Source of the DNA: COMBO-56-21 sp041559015
GTDB taxonomy: Archaea > Thermoplasmatota > Thermoplasmata > UBA10834
Direction: 5' to 3'
Assembly (NCBI GenBank): GCA_041559015.1
Contig: JBFFED010000022.1
Location: 1 to 27,326, forward strand
Length of the DNA stretch: 27,326 nucleotides
The number at the start of each line of letters is the position of its first letter. Position 1 is the first letter of the stretch. Below the pieces are notes generated by a model, which saw only the letters and a program-made list of their open reading frames with translations, ran no database searches and was not told the DNA's origin. Positions 1 to 7,226 of the stretch are shown here, piece after piece. The position numbers were made by a program, and so were the translations under genes.

Positions 1-179
1 GCGATGTCTGCCGTCTGGTAGCGGCGGTTCATCGAGAACACGTACCCGGCGCACATCACGTCCAGCGTGACGCCCGTCGGATTCTCCCGGTTCGCAGACG
101 ATATGCCGCCCGTCGCCCGGGCCTGATATATCGTGGCGAACCGGCCCCCGCCAGTCCCCAGAAAAGTTATCCTAGCCAT
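1..179 (-). CDS. MBL-fold metallo-hydrolase, N-terminal fragment (cut by window edge)
   Basis: Reading leftward from an ATG at 179, the frame stays open to the window edge (59 codons). The first 25 residues, MARITFLGTGGGRF followed by ATIYQARATGG, match the N-terminal strand and glycine loop of archaeal beta-lactamase-fold hydrolases related to RNase Z/COG1235. These typically act as metal-dependent phosphodiesterases or hydrolases in the cytoplasm. The metal-binding HxHxDH motif would lie beyond the window. In many relatives a DPGPG motif follows the first 35 residues or so; here the equivalent stretch reads DVMCAGY, so this is either a divergent subfamily or a local sequence problem. It is divergent from the amidohydrolase. 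A TATA-like ATTAAG lies about 30 bases upstream of the ATG. Family call moderately sure; substrate unknown. Confidence 0.6.
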   Translation of the reverse strand, partial: MARITFLGTGGGRFATIYQARATGGISSANRENPTGVTLDVMCAGYVFSMNRRYQTADI

Positions 180-205
180 GCCTGCCAAACCTTAATGACA
201 GGTGC

Positions 206-214
206 CCTTAATAC
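206..214. promoter_or_regulatory. Shared TATA-like box in the divergent MBL/amidohydrolase spacer
   Basis: The short spacer between the two divergent genes holds CCTTAATAC, read as GTATTAAGG on the minus strand. It sits about 31 bases from the ATG of the MBL gene and about 30 from the first conserved codons of the amidohydrolase, so it could serve either direction. A second CTTAATG lies at 191-197. Assigned by spacing only. Confidence 0.35.
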
Positions 215-241
215 CCTTCCGGAGCCAGGGGGCGGGCGTAC

Positions 242-1534
242 CTGAGCATTCTGATCAAGAACGGCCTCATAGTCACCCAGAACTGGAAGAGGGAGGTCAT
301 CAAGGGTGACGTGCTCGTGGACGGGGGCAAGATCGCTGCCGTGGGGCATGGCAAGAGCAGACCCGACGAGGTCGTCGACGCCTCGGGCTGCACTGTAATC
401 CCCGGCCTGATCAACTGTCACACTCATGTCGCGATGACGCTCATGAGGAGCGTCGCGGACGATCTGAAGCTCGAGGGGTTCCTCGAGAGGACCTTCGCAA
501 TCGACACGAAGAGGGTCCCTGAGGACATCGAGGTCGGCGCGGCCCTGGGAGGTCTCGAGATGGCCCGGTCCGGTACCACGACCTTCCTGGACCTCTACTA
601 CTCCGAGGACGCCGTGGCGAAGAGCACTGAGGAAGTGGGCCTCAGGGGCTACCTTGGCTGGGCAGTGCTCGACGAGGAGTTCACGACGCAGAAGGGCAAG
701 CCCATCAGGAACTGCGAGTCGTTCATCAAGGCGTACAAGGGCAAACCGCTCATCAAGCCCGTCGTGGCCCCGCAAGGTGTCTACGTGTGCGGCAAGGAGA
801 CCTTGGCTCAGGCGAGGGAGCTCGCGGCCAAGGAGGGCACCTTCTGCCACTATCACCTGTCGGAGACGAGATACGAGGTGTACGAGCACCAGAAGAAGAC
901 GGGCATGAGGCCGGTCGAATACCTCGCCGACATCGGGTTCCTGTCCAAGGGGGACGTGGCGGCGCACGGGGTCTGGCTCACGATAAACGAGGTGCGAACG
1001 CTCTCGAAGGCAGGGGCCTCAGTGGCTCATTGCCCGACATCCAACATGAAGCTCGCGAGCGGCGGTGTCGCGCCCCTGCCCGAGATGGCTGCCGAGGGCG
1101 TGACTGTCGGCCTCGGCACGGACGGCTGCTCGAGCAACAACGGCCTCGACATGTTCCTGGAGATGAAGTTCTGCTCACTGCTCCACAAATCGCACCGGTG
1201 GGACGCCTCCGTCCTCAGCGCCCAGAGATGCCTGGACCTCGCGACGATCGACGCGGCCAAGTGCCTGGGCGCGGAGAAGCAGCTGGGGTCGGTCGAGGTG
1301 GGCAAGAAGGCGGACCTGGTCGTGATCGACTGCAACACGCCTGCCATGACCCCGACGACGGCGGAGAACGCCGTCGCCAACCTGGTCTACGCTGGCCCGA
1401 GCCAGGCAGTAAGGGACACGATGGTGGACGGCAAGTTCGTCCTGAGGGACCGGAAGGCCGTGACGATCGACGAGAGGAAGCTCCTCAAGAAGGTCGAGGA
1501 GTCTGCGGCAGACCTGATGTCTAAGGCGAGATGA
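242..1534 (+). CDS. mtaD: Amidohydrolase, S-adenosylhomocysteine/5'-methylthioadenosine deaminase family (MtaD/DadD-like)
   Basis: Zinc- or iron-dependent deaminase of the amidohydrolase superfamily. Relatives deaminate the adenine ring of S-adenosylhomocysteine, 5'-methylthioadenosine or 5'-deoxyadenosine, clearing by-products of SAM enzymes. Visible motifs: the metal-binding HxH in INCHTHVAMTLMRS, a third His in FCHYHLSETR, a fourth in VAHCPTSNMKL, and the catalytic Asp region GLGTDGCSSNNGLDMF. The family's composite beta-sandwich starts with an ILIKNGLIVT-type strand. That strand is encoded from about 248, upstream of the first GTG at 311, and the open frame runs back only to a stop at 209 with no ATG, GTG or TTG between. 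I therefore place the start provisionally at CTG 242, behind a purine-rich GGGGGCGGG; GTG 311 would remove the first strand. Function by family is secure; the exact nucleoside is not. Confidence 0.82.
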   Translation: MSILIKNGLIVTQNWKREVIKGDVLVDGGKIAAVGHGKSRPDEVVDASGCTVIPGLINCHTHVAMTLMRSVADDLKLEGFLERTFAIDTKRVPEDIEVGAALGGLEMARSGTTTFLDLYYSEDAVAKSTEEVGLRGYLGWAVLDEEFTTQKGKPIRNCESFIKAYKGKPLIKPVVAPQGVYVCGKETLAQARELAAKEGTFCHYHLSETRYEVYEHQKKTGMRPVEYLADIGFLSKGDVAAHGVWLTINEVRTLSKAGASVAHCPTSNMKLASGGVAPLPEMAAEGVTVGLGTDGCSSNNGLDMFLEMKFCSLLHKSHRWDASVLSAQRCLDLATIDAAKCLGAEKQLGSVEVGKKADLVVIDCNTPAMTPTTAENAVANLVYAGPSQAVRDTMVDGKFVLRDRKAVTIDERKLLKKVEESAADLMSKAR

Positions 1535-1657
1535 CCCCTACCCCGGTCTTGCTCGTGACGGAATAGTCACCGGGCAGACACATCTCATTGTGAACCACTG
1601 CAGAAGAATGGAAATGAGAACAAGGGGTTTTCTGGAGTTCACCGTCGGGCTTCACAG
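1535..1657. terminator. Convergent 3' region with small hairpins
   Basis: The spacer between the convergent amidohydrolase and stomatin genes holds GTGAC/GTCAC (1555-1559 and 1566-1570). It also holds an overlapping CCCGGT/ACCGGG pair around 1541-1574, which shares two bases with the first stem, so the two hairpins compete. There is no long T tract. A shared transcript-end region is plausible but unproven. Confidence 0.3.
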
Positions 1658-2764
1658 CTAGGTCTTCTTCTCGGCCTTCTGCGAGAGCTTGGCGATCTTG
1701 GCGATCTCCTCGGCCTCGATCCTGTCCGCCTCCATCGTCTTCTCCAGCTGCCTTAGCTCGGCGTGGAGCTCCTCTGAGGTCGGGATCGGGCCCAGTATGT
1801 CGTCCGCCTTGCCCACGAAGCGCTCTATGTCCTCCGGCTTCGTGATCTCCCTCTGGGGGGTCAGCCGGCCGACGCCGAGATACTCGCTCGCGCCCTCGAT
1901 CAGCTTCGTCAGCTCGAACGGGAAGATGATCTTTGTGGCCTGGCCGTCGCCGATGGCCCTCATCGTGTCCAGGGAGAGCACAGTCAGCGCCTTGGAATCC
2001 AGAGGGCTCGCGCCCACGCTCAGTATGCGCAGCTTCTGGGCGTCACCCTGAGACCTCAGTATGATGGCCAGCCTCTCGCCCTCGGCCTCGAGTATCTTGG
2101 CCTGCCTCAGCCCCTCAGCCGCAAGGATCCTGGACCTCTTCTCGCCCTCGGCGCTCAGGATGGCCGCCCTCTTTGACCCGTCTGCCTTCAGGATGGCGGC
2201 CCTCCTCAACCTCTCGGCCGAGGTCTGCTCCTCCATGGAGTCCTTGACCTTCCCAGCGGGGTCGACCTCCCTGATCTCCACGCCCTCGACTTTAACGCCC
2301 CACTTGTCGGTGGCCTCGTCGAGCACGTCCCTGAGGTGCAGGTTGATCTTCTGCCTGTTGGACAGGATCTCGTCTAGCTCCATATCGCCGATGATGGACC
2401 TCAGCGTCGTCTGGGCGAGGTATATCGTCGCAGTCCTGTAGTTCGTGACCTGGAAGAACGCCTTCTTCGGGTCAATCACCTTGATGTATATGATCGCGTC
2501 CACGTTCGTGGGCGAGTTGTCCTTCGTGATGACCTCCTGTCTCGGGACGTCGAGCACCTGAGTCCTGAGGTCGATCTTGACGACCTCGTTTATCATCGGG
2601 GCGACGACGTTGAAACCCTGGTCGAGTATCCTAACATACCTCCCGAGCCGCATGTATATCGCCTGCTCGTAGGGTCTCACTATCTTGATCCCGCTGGTCA
2701 TGACGGCCAGGACAACTATTATGGCCAGAACGACCAGCGCCACTATCGTACTCGCTTCAACCAT
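1658..2764 (-). CDS. SPFH/band 7 (stomatin/HflK-like) membrane protein
   Basis: A 368-residue stomatin-type protein. Residues about 7-24 form one N-terminal hydrophobic anchor. An SPFH domain follows (IVRPYEQAIYMRLGRYVRIL, then FNVVAPMINEVVKIDLRTQ). Residues about 180-250 are an Ala/Glu/Arg-rich coiled coil with repeated AEGEK-like units that drives ring-shaped oligomers in this family. Known relatives are membrane scaffolds that organise microdomains and partner with NfeD proteins; the archaeal stomatin PH1511 is cleaved by the NfeD-type protease PH1510. The start ATG at 2764 is set by a strong Shine-Dalgarno, GGAGGAGGG, at about 2768-2778. It follows nfeD by 55 bases on the same strand, so the two form an operon. 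Function in membrane quality control is inferred from the family. Confidence 0.93.
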   Translation of the reverse strand: MVEASTIVALVVLAIIVVLAVMTSGIKIVRPYEQAIYMRLGRYVRILDQGFNVVAPMINEVVKIDLRTQVLDVPRQEVITKDNSPTNVDAIIYIKVIDPKKAFFQVTNYRTATIYLAQTTLRSIIGDMELDEILSNRQKINLHLRDVLDEATDKWGVKVEGVEIREVDPAGKVKDSMEEQTSAERLRRAAILKADGSKRAAILSAEGEKRSRILAAEGLRQAKILEAEGERLAIILRSQGDAQKLRILSVGASPLDSKALTVLSLDTMRAIGDGQATKIIFPFELTKLIEGASEYLGVGRLTPQREITKPEDIERFVGKADDILGPIPTSEELHAELRQLEKTMEADRIEAEEIAKIAKLSQKAEKKT

Positions 2765-2819
2765 CTTCTCCCTCCTCCTTACATCGCTACAATGTCTGAG
2801 GCCGTAGGCCCGGCGGGCC

Positions 2820-3272
2820 TCACGAGACCTCCTCGACGGTCACGTGCACGCCCTCACTCGCGACCACCTTGACCCGCCTGCCAACGGGTATCAGGCTACC
2901 AGATGTAGCGCTCCAGGTGTCGTGGTCTATCCTAACCTTGCCCTTGAGGCTGTTCGGGACGACCTCGACCTCGACGACGCCCATCTGCCCGACGAGGGAG
3001 GACGCGACAGTCGTCTCAGGCGGTACTGGAGGCGCCAGCTTCTGGTACATCTTGATTGTGACATAGGTCGTTGGGATGACCGTGATTCCCACCACCAAGG
3101 GGGACCACCAGCTCAGAAGAATCTCAGGAGCCAGGATGCCCATCGCGCCCAAGACCATCATTACCGTGGCCGGCACGAGCAAGAAATATCCCGGAGACGA
3201 GACCTCCGCTAGCAACATCAGAAAGCCGATGATCAGGAACGCAAGTCCTAGCTCGAAACCCCCCAGGGCCAT
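2820..3272 (-). CDS. nfeD: NfeD-like membrane protein (short form, no protease domain)
   Basis: Residues 1-75 hold closely packed hydrophobic helices (LAFLIIGFLMLLAEVSSPGY, VPATVMMVLGAMGIL, and a WWSPLVVGITVIPTTYVTIKMY segment). A C-terminal OB-fold follows, with the typical LVGQMGVVEVEVVP, GKVRIDHDTWSA and IPVGRRVKVV motifs. This is the short NfeD class: the N-terminal serine protease domain of the long form is absent. It is the partner of the stomatin encoded just downstream. The longest frame begins at ATG 3290, but TATATAT at 3295-3302 lies only 9 bases from it and 27 bases from the in-frame ATG at 3272. Since leaderless starts with that spacing recur in this window, I prefer 3272 (150 aa). 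Confidence 0.88.
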   Translation of the reverse strand: MALGGFELGLAFLIIGFLMLLAEVSSPGYFLLVPATVMMVLGAMGILAPEILLSWWSPLVVGITVIPTTYVTIKMYQKLAPPVPPETTVASSLVGQMGVVEVEVVPNSLKGKVRIDHDTWSATSGSLIPVGRRVKVVASEGVHVTVEEVS

Positions 3273-3294
3273 GGCCCACACTACCGCCATGTCC

Positions 3295-3304
3295 GTATAT
3301 ATGG
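3295..3304 (-). promoter_or_regulatory. TATA box for the nfeD-stomatin operon
   Basis: CCATATATAC on the minus strand, centred 27 bases before the ATG at 3272, giving a leaderless transcript if that start is right. A second candidate, CATAAACC at 3305-3312, would suit ATG 3290. Confidence 0.5.
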
Positions 3305-3393
3305 TTTATGACGGGAGTCCTCCCGGGCCGAGCATTGAACATAGACGCGGGCAAAGAAGACAAGTGCGACTTCGTTCCACGAGTCCTGCGGGA

Positions 3394-3771
3394 CTATCGT
3401 ATCCTCATCTTGGCGATGTGGTAGCACCAGAGGCCATACTTCATCAGGGCCTCGTTCGTGCCGTTGACGGTGATCCTCTCAGGCTCAGTCCTGTGCACGA
3501 GTACATCCTCGATCTGATACCCGAGGAAGTCCGACAGCTTGAGCAGCTTCTCGAACGGGAAGGGCTGCTCTCCCACGAGGATCTGCCTTACGCTCCAGCC
3601 CGGATGGATCCTGGACCGGTAGCCGAGTTCCCGCGCGAGGCGGTTGATGCTACCGGCCTTCTCTATGCCGCTCTTGATGAACTCCACCCGAAACGTAGAT
3701 TCCAACCAGACCCGCTTGTCCGCGTTGTGGCCTCTCATAGACCGCCCGTAATACCAATGGTCGGAGCCCAT
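3394..3771 (-). CDS. Small HTH-like, probably DNA-binding protein
   Basis: A 125-residue basic protein. Residues about 32-85 read as a helix-turn-helix core of the Xre/Cro type: SINRLARELGYRSR (helices 1-2), HPGWSVRQILVGEQ (recognition-helix region) and FEKLLKLSDFLGYQIEDVLV (helices 4-5). The remaining C-terminal 30 residues, rich in His, Tyr and Trp, match nothing I know. A cytoplasmic regulator is inferred. TATATAT at 3800-3806 lies about 32 bases upstream of ATG 3771, supporting that start with a very short leader; ATG 3738 is an alternative that still keeps the HTH. It is divergent from yjbQ, and the palindrome at 3829-3852 lies just upstream of its TATA box. Confidence 0.6.
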   Translation of the reverse strand: MGSDHWYYGRSMRGHNADKRVWLESTFRVEFIKSGIEKAGSINRLARELGYRSRIHPGWSVRQILVGEQPFPFEKLLKLSDFLGYQIEDVLVHRTEPERITVNGTNEALMKYGLWCYHIAKMRIR

Positions 3772-3796
3772 AACAGAAATGATGATTGCTAGACGT

Positions 3797-3808
3797 GGAT
3801 ATATATTT
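3797..3808 (-). promoter_or_regulatory. TATA box of the HTH gene
   Basis: AAATATATATCC on the minus strand, centred about 32 bases before ATG 3771. It is the most AT-rich stretch in this GC-rich neighbourhood. Confidence 0.55.
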
Positions 3809-3828
3809 CTTGCTGCCCGGCGCGAGGA

Positions 3829-3852
3829 CAGCGATGGTACTTACCATCGCTG
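3829..3852. promoter_or_regulatory. Perfect palindrome, candidate operator
   Basis: Two 11-base arms, CAGCGATGGTA and TACCATCGCTG, are perfect inverted repeats around a CT centre. The site lies in the spacer between the divergent HTH and yjbQ genes, about 20 bases upstream of the HTH gene's TATA box. No T tract follows it and neither gene ends here, which argues against a terminator. A dimeric regulator, possibly the adjacent HTH protein, is the natural candidate to bind it. Confidence 0.5.
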
Positions 3853-3932
3853 GACTCCATATCCCTAGTACAATGTTCGAAACTGGAAACTGTTATCGAT
3901 TTTGACAGCATTATGAGCCCAAGAGGTGGCAA

Positions 3933-4355
3933 ATGTCAAGCGATTGCTTTAAGATACCACTCAAGACGGCCGCGAAGGACGAGATCATCGATGTTACAGA
4001 GAAGGTGCAGGAGGCGGTCACGAGGTCGAATGTGAAGGATGGCATCGCGTGTGTCTTCGTCGTGGGCTCCACGGCCGCAGTGACGACGGTCGAGCACGAG
4101 CCCGGACTTGTCGCGGACATGCGGGAGGCCATGGGGAGGTTGTACCCCAAGGGGGCGGACTACGACCATCACAGGCGCTGGGGGGACGGCAACGGGCACT
4201 CTCACATCAGGGCGTCGTTCGTGGGACCGTCCCTGACAGTGCCCGTTGTGGGCGGCAGACTCCTCCTGGGCACCTGGCAGCAGATTGTATTCATGGAGTT
4301 CGATAATAAACCTCGGACGAGGGAGTTGGCCGTCCAGGTGGTCGGACAGGGCTGA
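3933..4355 (+). CDS. yjbQ: YjbQ/UPF0047 family protein
   Basis: A 140-residue single-domain protein of the secondary thiamine-phosphate synthase-like family (UPF0047). Family hallmarks are visible: STAAVTTVEHEPGLVADM near residue 50, then GDGNGHSHIRASFVGPS with the conserved His pair, and LLLGTWQQIVFMEFDNKPRTREL at the C-terminal end. Bacterial relatives show weak thiamine phosphate synthase activity, but the cellular role is unsettled. Length matches the family. The ATG follows AAGAGGTGGCAA, whose GAGGTG serves as ribosome binding site, so this gene appears to have a leader, unlike its neighbours. It lies 48 bases upstream of the beta-CASP nuclease on the same strand, but that gene has its own TATA box. 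Confidence 0.88.
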   Translation: MSSDCFKIPLKTAAKDEIIDVTEKVQEAVTRSNVKDGIACVFVVGSTAAVTTVEHEPGLVADMREAMGRLYPKGADYDHHRRWGDGNGHSHIRASFVGPSLTVPVVGGRLLLGTWQQIVFMEFDNKPRTRELAVQVVGQG

Positions 4356-4372
4356 CCGTCGAGGGCGCAAGG

Positions 4373-4380
4373 ATATTATA
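4373..4380 (+). promoter_or_regulatory. TATA box of the beta-CASP nuclease gene
   Basis: ATATTATA, centred about 27 bases before ATG 4404, which predicts a leaderless transcript. No Shine-Dalgarno precedes that ATG. Confidence 0.55.
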
Positions 4381-4403
4381 GTGTCAGCCGTTGGCCTGTC
4401 CAG

Positions 4404-5639
4404 ATGGCGATACAGGGAGAGTTCCTCGGAGGAGGGCACGAGGTCGGAAGGCTCGGGATACTGCTCAAGAGCCACGACAAGAGGCTGCTCTTCGACTACG
4501 GCATGACGGCCACCGACCCGCCCCAGTACCCGGCGCCCTCGCCGCCGATAGACTTCATGTTCCTGACCCACTCGCACCTCGACCACTGCGGCATGATACC
4601 CTGGCTGACGGCGAGGTACGACATAGACGTCGCGTGCACGGGCGTTTCGAAGGAGGTGGGGGTGCTCCTGATGGAGGACAGCGTCAAGATAGGCCTTGCC
4701 GAGGGATACCCGGAACTCTACACCTCGGAGGAGATCAAGATAGCCAAGAGGAGGTTCTCCGACATCATGTTCGGCGACACGACCGAGGCGGGAGACACGC
4801 AGGTTGTGGCACATTCTGCGGGGCACATCCCAGGCGCCACGATGTACGAGCTGATAGACAGGAAGACGACGCTCGTCACTGGGGATATCCACACGCTCGA
4901 GACGCGTCTCGTCCAGGGCGCCAAGCCGGTGAAGTGCGACAACCTGATCATGGAGTCCACATACTCCGGCAGGAACCACCCTCAGAGGCTGAAGACCGAG
5001 TACTCCCTCCTGAAGAAGATCCAGGAGGTCACTGACAGGGGCGGCATGTGCATCATACCGTCCTTCGCGGTCGGCAGAACCCAGGAGCTGATGCTCCTGC
5101 TCAAGGACAGCAGGCACGAGTTCTGGCTCGACGGGATGGGCAGGAAGGTCAACAAGATTTACCTCCGGTACCCGGAGTTCGTGAAGTCCGCCAAGCGGCT
5201 CAGGCAGGCCTTCAGGAGGACGCGTGAGGTCCGGAACGTGCACGCGCGCTCACGCGCCCTCAAAGGCGACGTGATACTCACGACCAGCGGGATGCTCGAC
5301 GGGGGTCCCGTCGTAAGCTACATCGACTCGATCAGAGACGACCCCAAGAGCGCCATACTCCTGACTGGATACCAGGTCGAGGGATGCAACGGCAGGAAGC
5401 TGCTCGAGACGGGCACCATGGACTTCAGGGGCGTGACGGAGCGCGTGCAGTGCGAGGTGCTCAAGTACGACTTCTCCGCGCATGCGGGACACGACGAGCT
5501 GATGGCTTTCGCGAAGGGGTGCGAACCAGAGAAGATAGTCCTCATGCATGGGGACCAGCGTGAGATACTCGCAGGCGACCTGAGGGCGGAGGGATTCGAG
5601 GTCCTCTTGCCCAGGAACGGAGAGAAATTCGCCCTATGA
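4404..5639 (+). CDS. Beta-CASP ribonuclease, archaeal CPSF type (aCPSF2/COG1236-like)
   Basis: A 411-residue metallo-beta-lactamase/beta-CASP RNA-processing nuclease. Motif 2 is THSHLDHCG (His56, His58, Asp60, His61). The motif 3 His is in SAGHIPGATMYEL, the motif 4 Asp in LVTGDIHTLETR, the beta-CASP motif A acidic residue in MESTYSGRNHP, motif B in DFSAHAGHDEL and motif C in LMHGDQRE. All zinc ligands are present, so it should be active on RNA ends or as an endonuclease. There are no N-terminal KH domains, which excludes aCPSF1 and fits aCPSF2 or a related short nuclease. It acts in the cytoplasm in mRNA maturation or turnover. It is transcribed from its own TATA box (4373-4380). Confidence 0.92.
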   Translation: MAIQGEFLGGGHEVGRLGILLKSHDKRLLFDYGMTATDPPQYPAPSPPIDFMFLTHSHLDHCGMIPWLTARYDIDVACTGVSKEVGVLLMEDSVKIGLAEGYPELYTSEEIKIAKRRFSDIMFGDTTEAGDTQVVAHSAGHIPGATMYELIDRKTTLVTGDIHTLETRLVQGAKPVKCDNLIMESTYSGRNHPQRLKTEYSLLKKIQEVTDRGGMCIIPSFAVGRTQELMLLLKDSRHEFWLDGMGRKVNKIYLRYPEFVKSAKRLRQAFRRTREVRNVHARSRALKGDVILTTSGMLDGGPVVSYIDSIRDDPKSAILLTGYQVEGCNGRKLLETGTMDFRGVTERVQCEVLKYDFSAHAGHDELMAFAKGCEPEKIVLMHGDQREILAGDLRAEGFEVLLPRNGEKFAL

Positions 5640-5650
5640 CTTCTCTCTTC

Positions 5651-5660
5651 GGTTTTTTTG
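5651..5660 (+). terminator. T-rich terminator downstream of the beta-CASP gene
   Basis: GGTTTTTTTGGG follows the stop codon by about 12 bases. Runs of T on the coding strand are the common archaeal termination signal. It precedes the separate nadC promoter. Confidence 0.45.
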
Positions 5661-5666
5661 GGAAAC

Positions 5667-5675
5667 TTTGTTAAG
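5667..5675 (+). promoter_or_regulatory. TATA-like box of nadC
   Basis: TTTGTTAAG, centred about 29 bases before ATG 5700. It supports a leaderless nadC transcript and argues against the upstream TTG at 5658 as the start. Confidence 0.45.
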
Positions 5676-5699
5676 CCGAGAAGCACTCCCAAGGTTAGG

Positions 5700-6539
5700 A
5701 TGAAGGCTAGGATACGGGAGTACCTGAGGGAGGATGTCGGCTCAGGAGACATCACGTCCGAACTTGTGATTCCGCAGGATCAGATGGCCCGCGGGAAGGT
5801 AATGTGCAAGGAGGACTGCGTGGTCGCCGGGCTCGAGGAGGCCTCGATGGTCTTCGAGGAGCTGGGGGCCAGGACGGTCAGGACGTCAGAGGACGGCTCT
5901 GAAGTGAGGAAGGGGACGGTCGTGCTCGAGGTCGTGGGTCCTGCGAGGGCGGTGCTCGCAGGCGAGAGGCTCGCGCTGAACTTCATAATGCGCATGAGCG
6001 GCATCGCGACCTTGGTGAGCGGCCTCGTGAAGAAGGCCAGAGAGGTCAATCCTGAGGTCAGGGTTGCCGCCACGAGGAAGACCACCCCCGGCTTCCGCGA
6101 CTTCGAGAAGAAGGCCGTGATGCTCGGCGGAGGCGACCCTCACAGGTCGGGACTCTACGACGCCGTGCTGATCAAGGACAACCACATACGCGTCGCTGGC
6201 GGCATCGGAGAGGCCCTGAGGCGCGCCAGGAAGGGCAGTTTCACGAAGAAGGTTGAGATCGAGGTTGAGACGCCCGAAGACGCTCGCCTGGCGGTTCAGG
6301 AGGGAGCGGACATAGTCATGCTGGACAACTTCGGTCCTGAGAAGGTCAAGTCGGTGGCGGCCGAGCTCAGGAGCATCAACCCTGAGGTGCTTATAGAGGC
6401 CTCGGGAGGCATCAGGCCGGAGGACGTCGTGAGGTATGCCGAAGGCGCCGACATCATATCACTCGGGTGGCTCACGCATTCGGTAAGGTCGATGGACTTC
6501 TCCATGGACATCGAGCAGATACCCGCCAGGGGAGTATGA
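5700..6539 (+). CDS. nadC: Nicotinate-nucleotide pyrophosphorylase (quinolinate phosphoribosyltransferase)
   Basis: Converts quinolinate and PRPP to nicotinate mononucleotide, CO2 and PPi in de novo NAD synthesis, in the cytoplasm. Diagnostic blocks are REDVGSGDIT at the N-terminus, ATRKTTPGFRDFEKKAV, GGGDPHRSGLYDAVLIKDNH (the substrate-binding Arg/His/Lys cluster), EIEVETPEDA, MLDNFGPE, and the phosphate loop EASGGIRPEDVV. The length of 279 residues is normal for NadC. An in-frame TTG at 5658 would add 14 residues, but the NadC N-terminus normally begins just before the REDxGxGDxT block, and the TATA-like box at 5667-5675 lies inside that extension, so ATG 5700 is chosen. No nadA or nadB lies in the window. 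Confidence 0.95.
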   Translation: MKARIREYLREDVGSGDITSELVIPQDQMARGKVMCKEDCVVAGLEEASMVFEELGARTVRTSEDGSEVRKGTVVLEVVGPARAVLAGERLALNFIMRMSGIATLVSGLVKKAREVNPEVRVAATRKTTPGFRDFEKKAVMLGGGDPHRSGLYDAVLIKDNHIRVAGGIGEALRRARKGSFTKKVEIEVETPEDARLAVQEGADIVMLDNFGPEKVKSVAAELRSINPEVLIEASGGIRPEDVVRYAEGADIISLGWLTHSVRSMDFSMDIEQIPARGV

Positions 6540-6566
6540 CGGATTGCTCGGCAAAGGCAACGTCTG

Positions 6567-7226
6567 GTGTTCAAGATGAGTCCGAAGAACGCTTGGATCA
6601 CATTCTCGATGTTGGTGATCTTCGGGGATATAGTGGGGATGATCGTCCTCGTCGACCACGGCTATCCGGAGATGGTCATCTTCGGCATCGGCCCCGTCCT
6701 ACTGCTGCTCTATTTCTACGTGCTCTACAAGAGATACCACGTAGAGGTCATCCCCGAATCTGACATCCCCCTCTTCACGAACCCTGACGATCTGCGGATA
6801 CTCTGCAGGATATACGGCCTCGACGGGGATGGCACCGAGGGCGACCTGAGGGAGCGGCTCATGGCCTTCTCCAGGGCGAACAGCCCGCGCCCCTTCGCAT
6901 GGGTCGCCCCCGGTCTCGTCCAATCCCTTGGCGAGGCGCTGGAGATCCCTGAGGCTACCCACGGAAGGGACAGTGGTAACGGGTCGCGGCCGCTCACCGG
7001 GGGCAGAGCGCGCTCAAGTTCAAGATTGACGAACCTGGACCTGTGCCCCGTCTGTGACGCTGAGCTGGCCGCAGGGGGCACAATATGCGCGGAGTGCGGA
7101 GCGGACCTCGAGTTCTATGCCGTGCTCCGGGAATCGAAGGTCGGCAGGATGCTAGTGTCGGAGAAGTCCAGGGTCGTGAGGCGCAAGCTTCGTTACGACG
7201 TACCTGCATTGGGTGAGAAGAGATGA
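6567..7226 (+). CDS. Membrane protein with two TM helices, SAP-like region and zinc ribbon
   Basis: I do not recognise a named family. Visible parts, in order: two hydrophobic helices (residues about 10-28 and 35-52); a short acidic linker; a SAP-like or LEM-like helical motif at about 70-95 (DDLRILCRIYGLDG followed by GDLRERLMAFSRAN); a low-complexity Gly/Ser/Arg linker at about 130-153; a zinc ribbon with CPVC and CAEC pairs near 160-178; and a basic C-terminus. The SAP-like motif suggests nucleic-acid or protein binding on the cytoplasmic face, but this is inference. The start is GTG 6567 or ATG 6576. It follows nadC by 27 bases and overlaps the next small gene by 4 bases (ATGA), so these two are translationally coupled. 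Confidence 0.7.
   Translation: MFKMSPKNAWITFSMLVIFGDIVGMIVLVDHGYPEMVIFGIGPVLLLLYFYVLYKRYHVEVIPESDIPLFTNPDDLRILCRIYGLDGDGTEGDLRERLMAFSRANSPRPFAWVAPGLVQSLGEALEIPEATHGRDSGNGSRPLTGGRARSSSRLTNLDLCPVCDAELAAGGTICAECGADLEFYAVLRESKVGRMLVSEKSRVVRRKLRYDVPALGEKR

Noticed and set aside
3936..5243. A 435-codon open frame on the minus strand
   Set aside because: It is antisense to yjbQ and the beta-CASP nuclease, both unmistakable by motif; its translation is Arg/His/Pro/Val-rich, as expected for a shadow frame in high-GC DNA.
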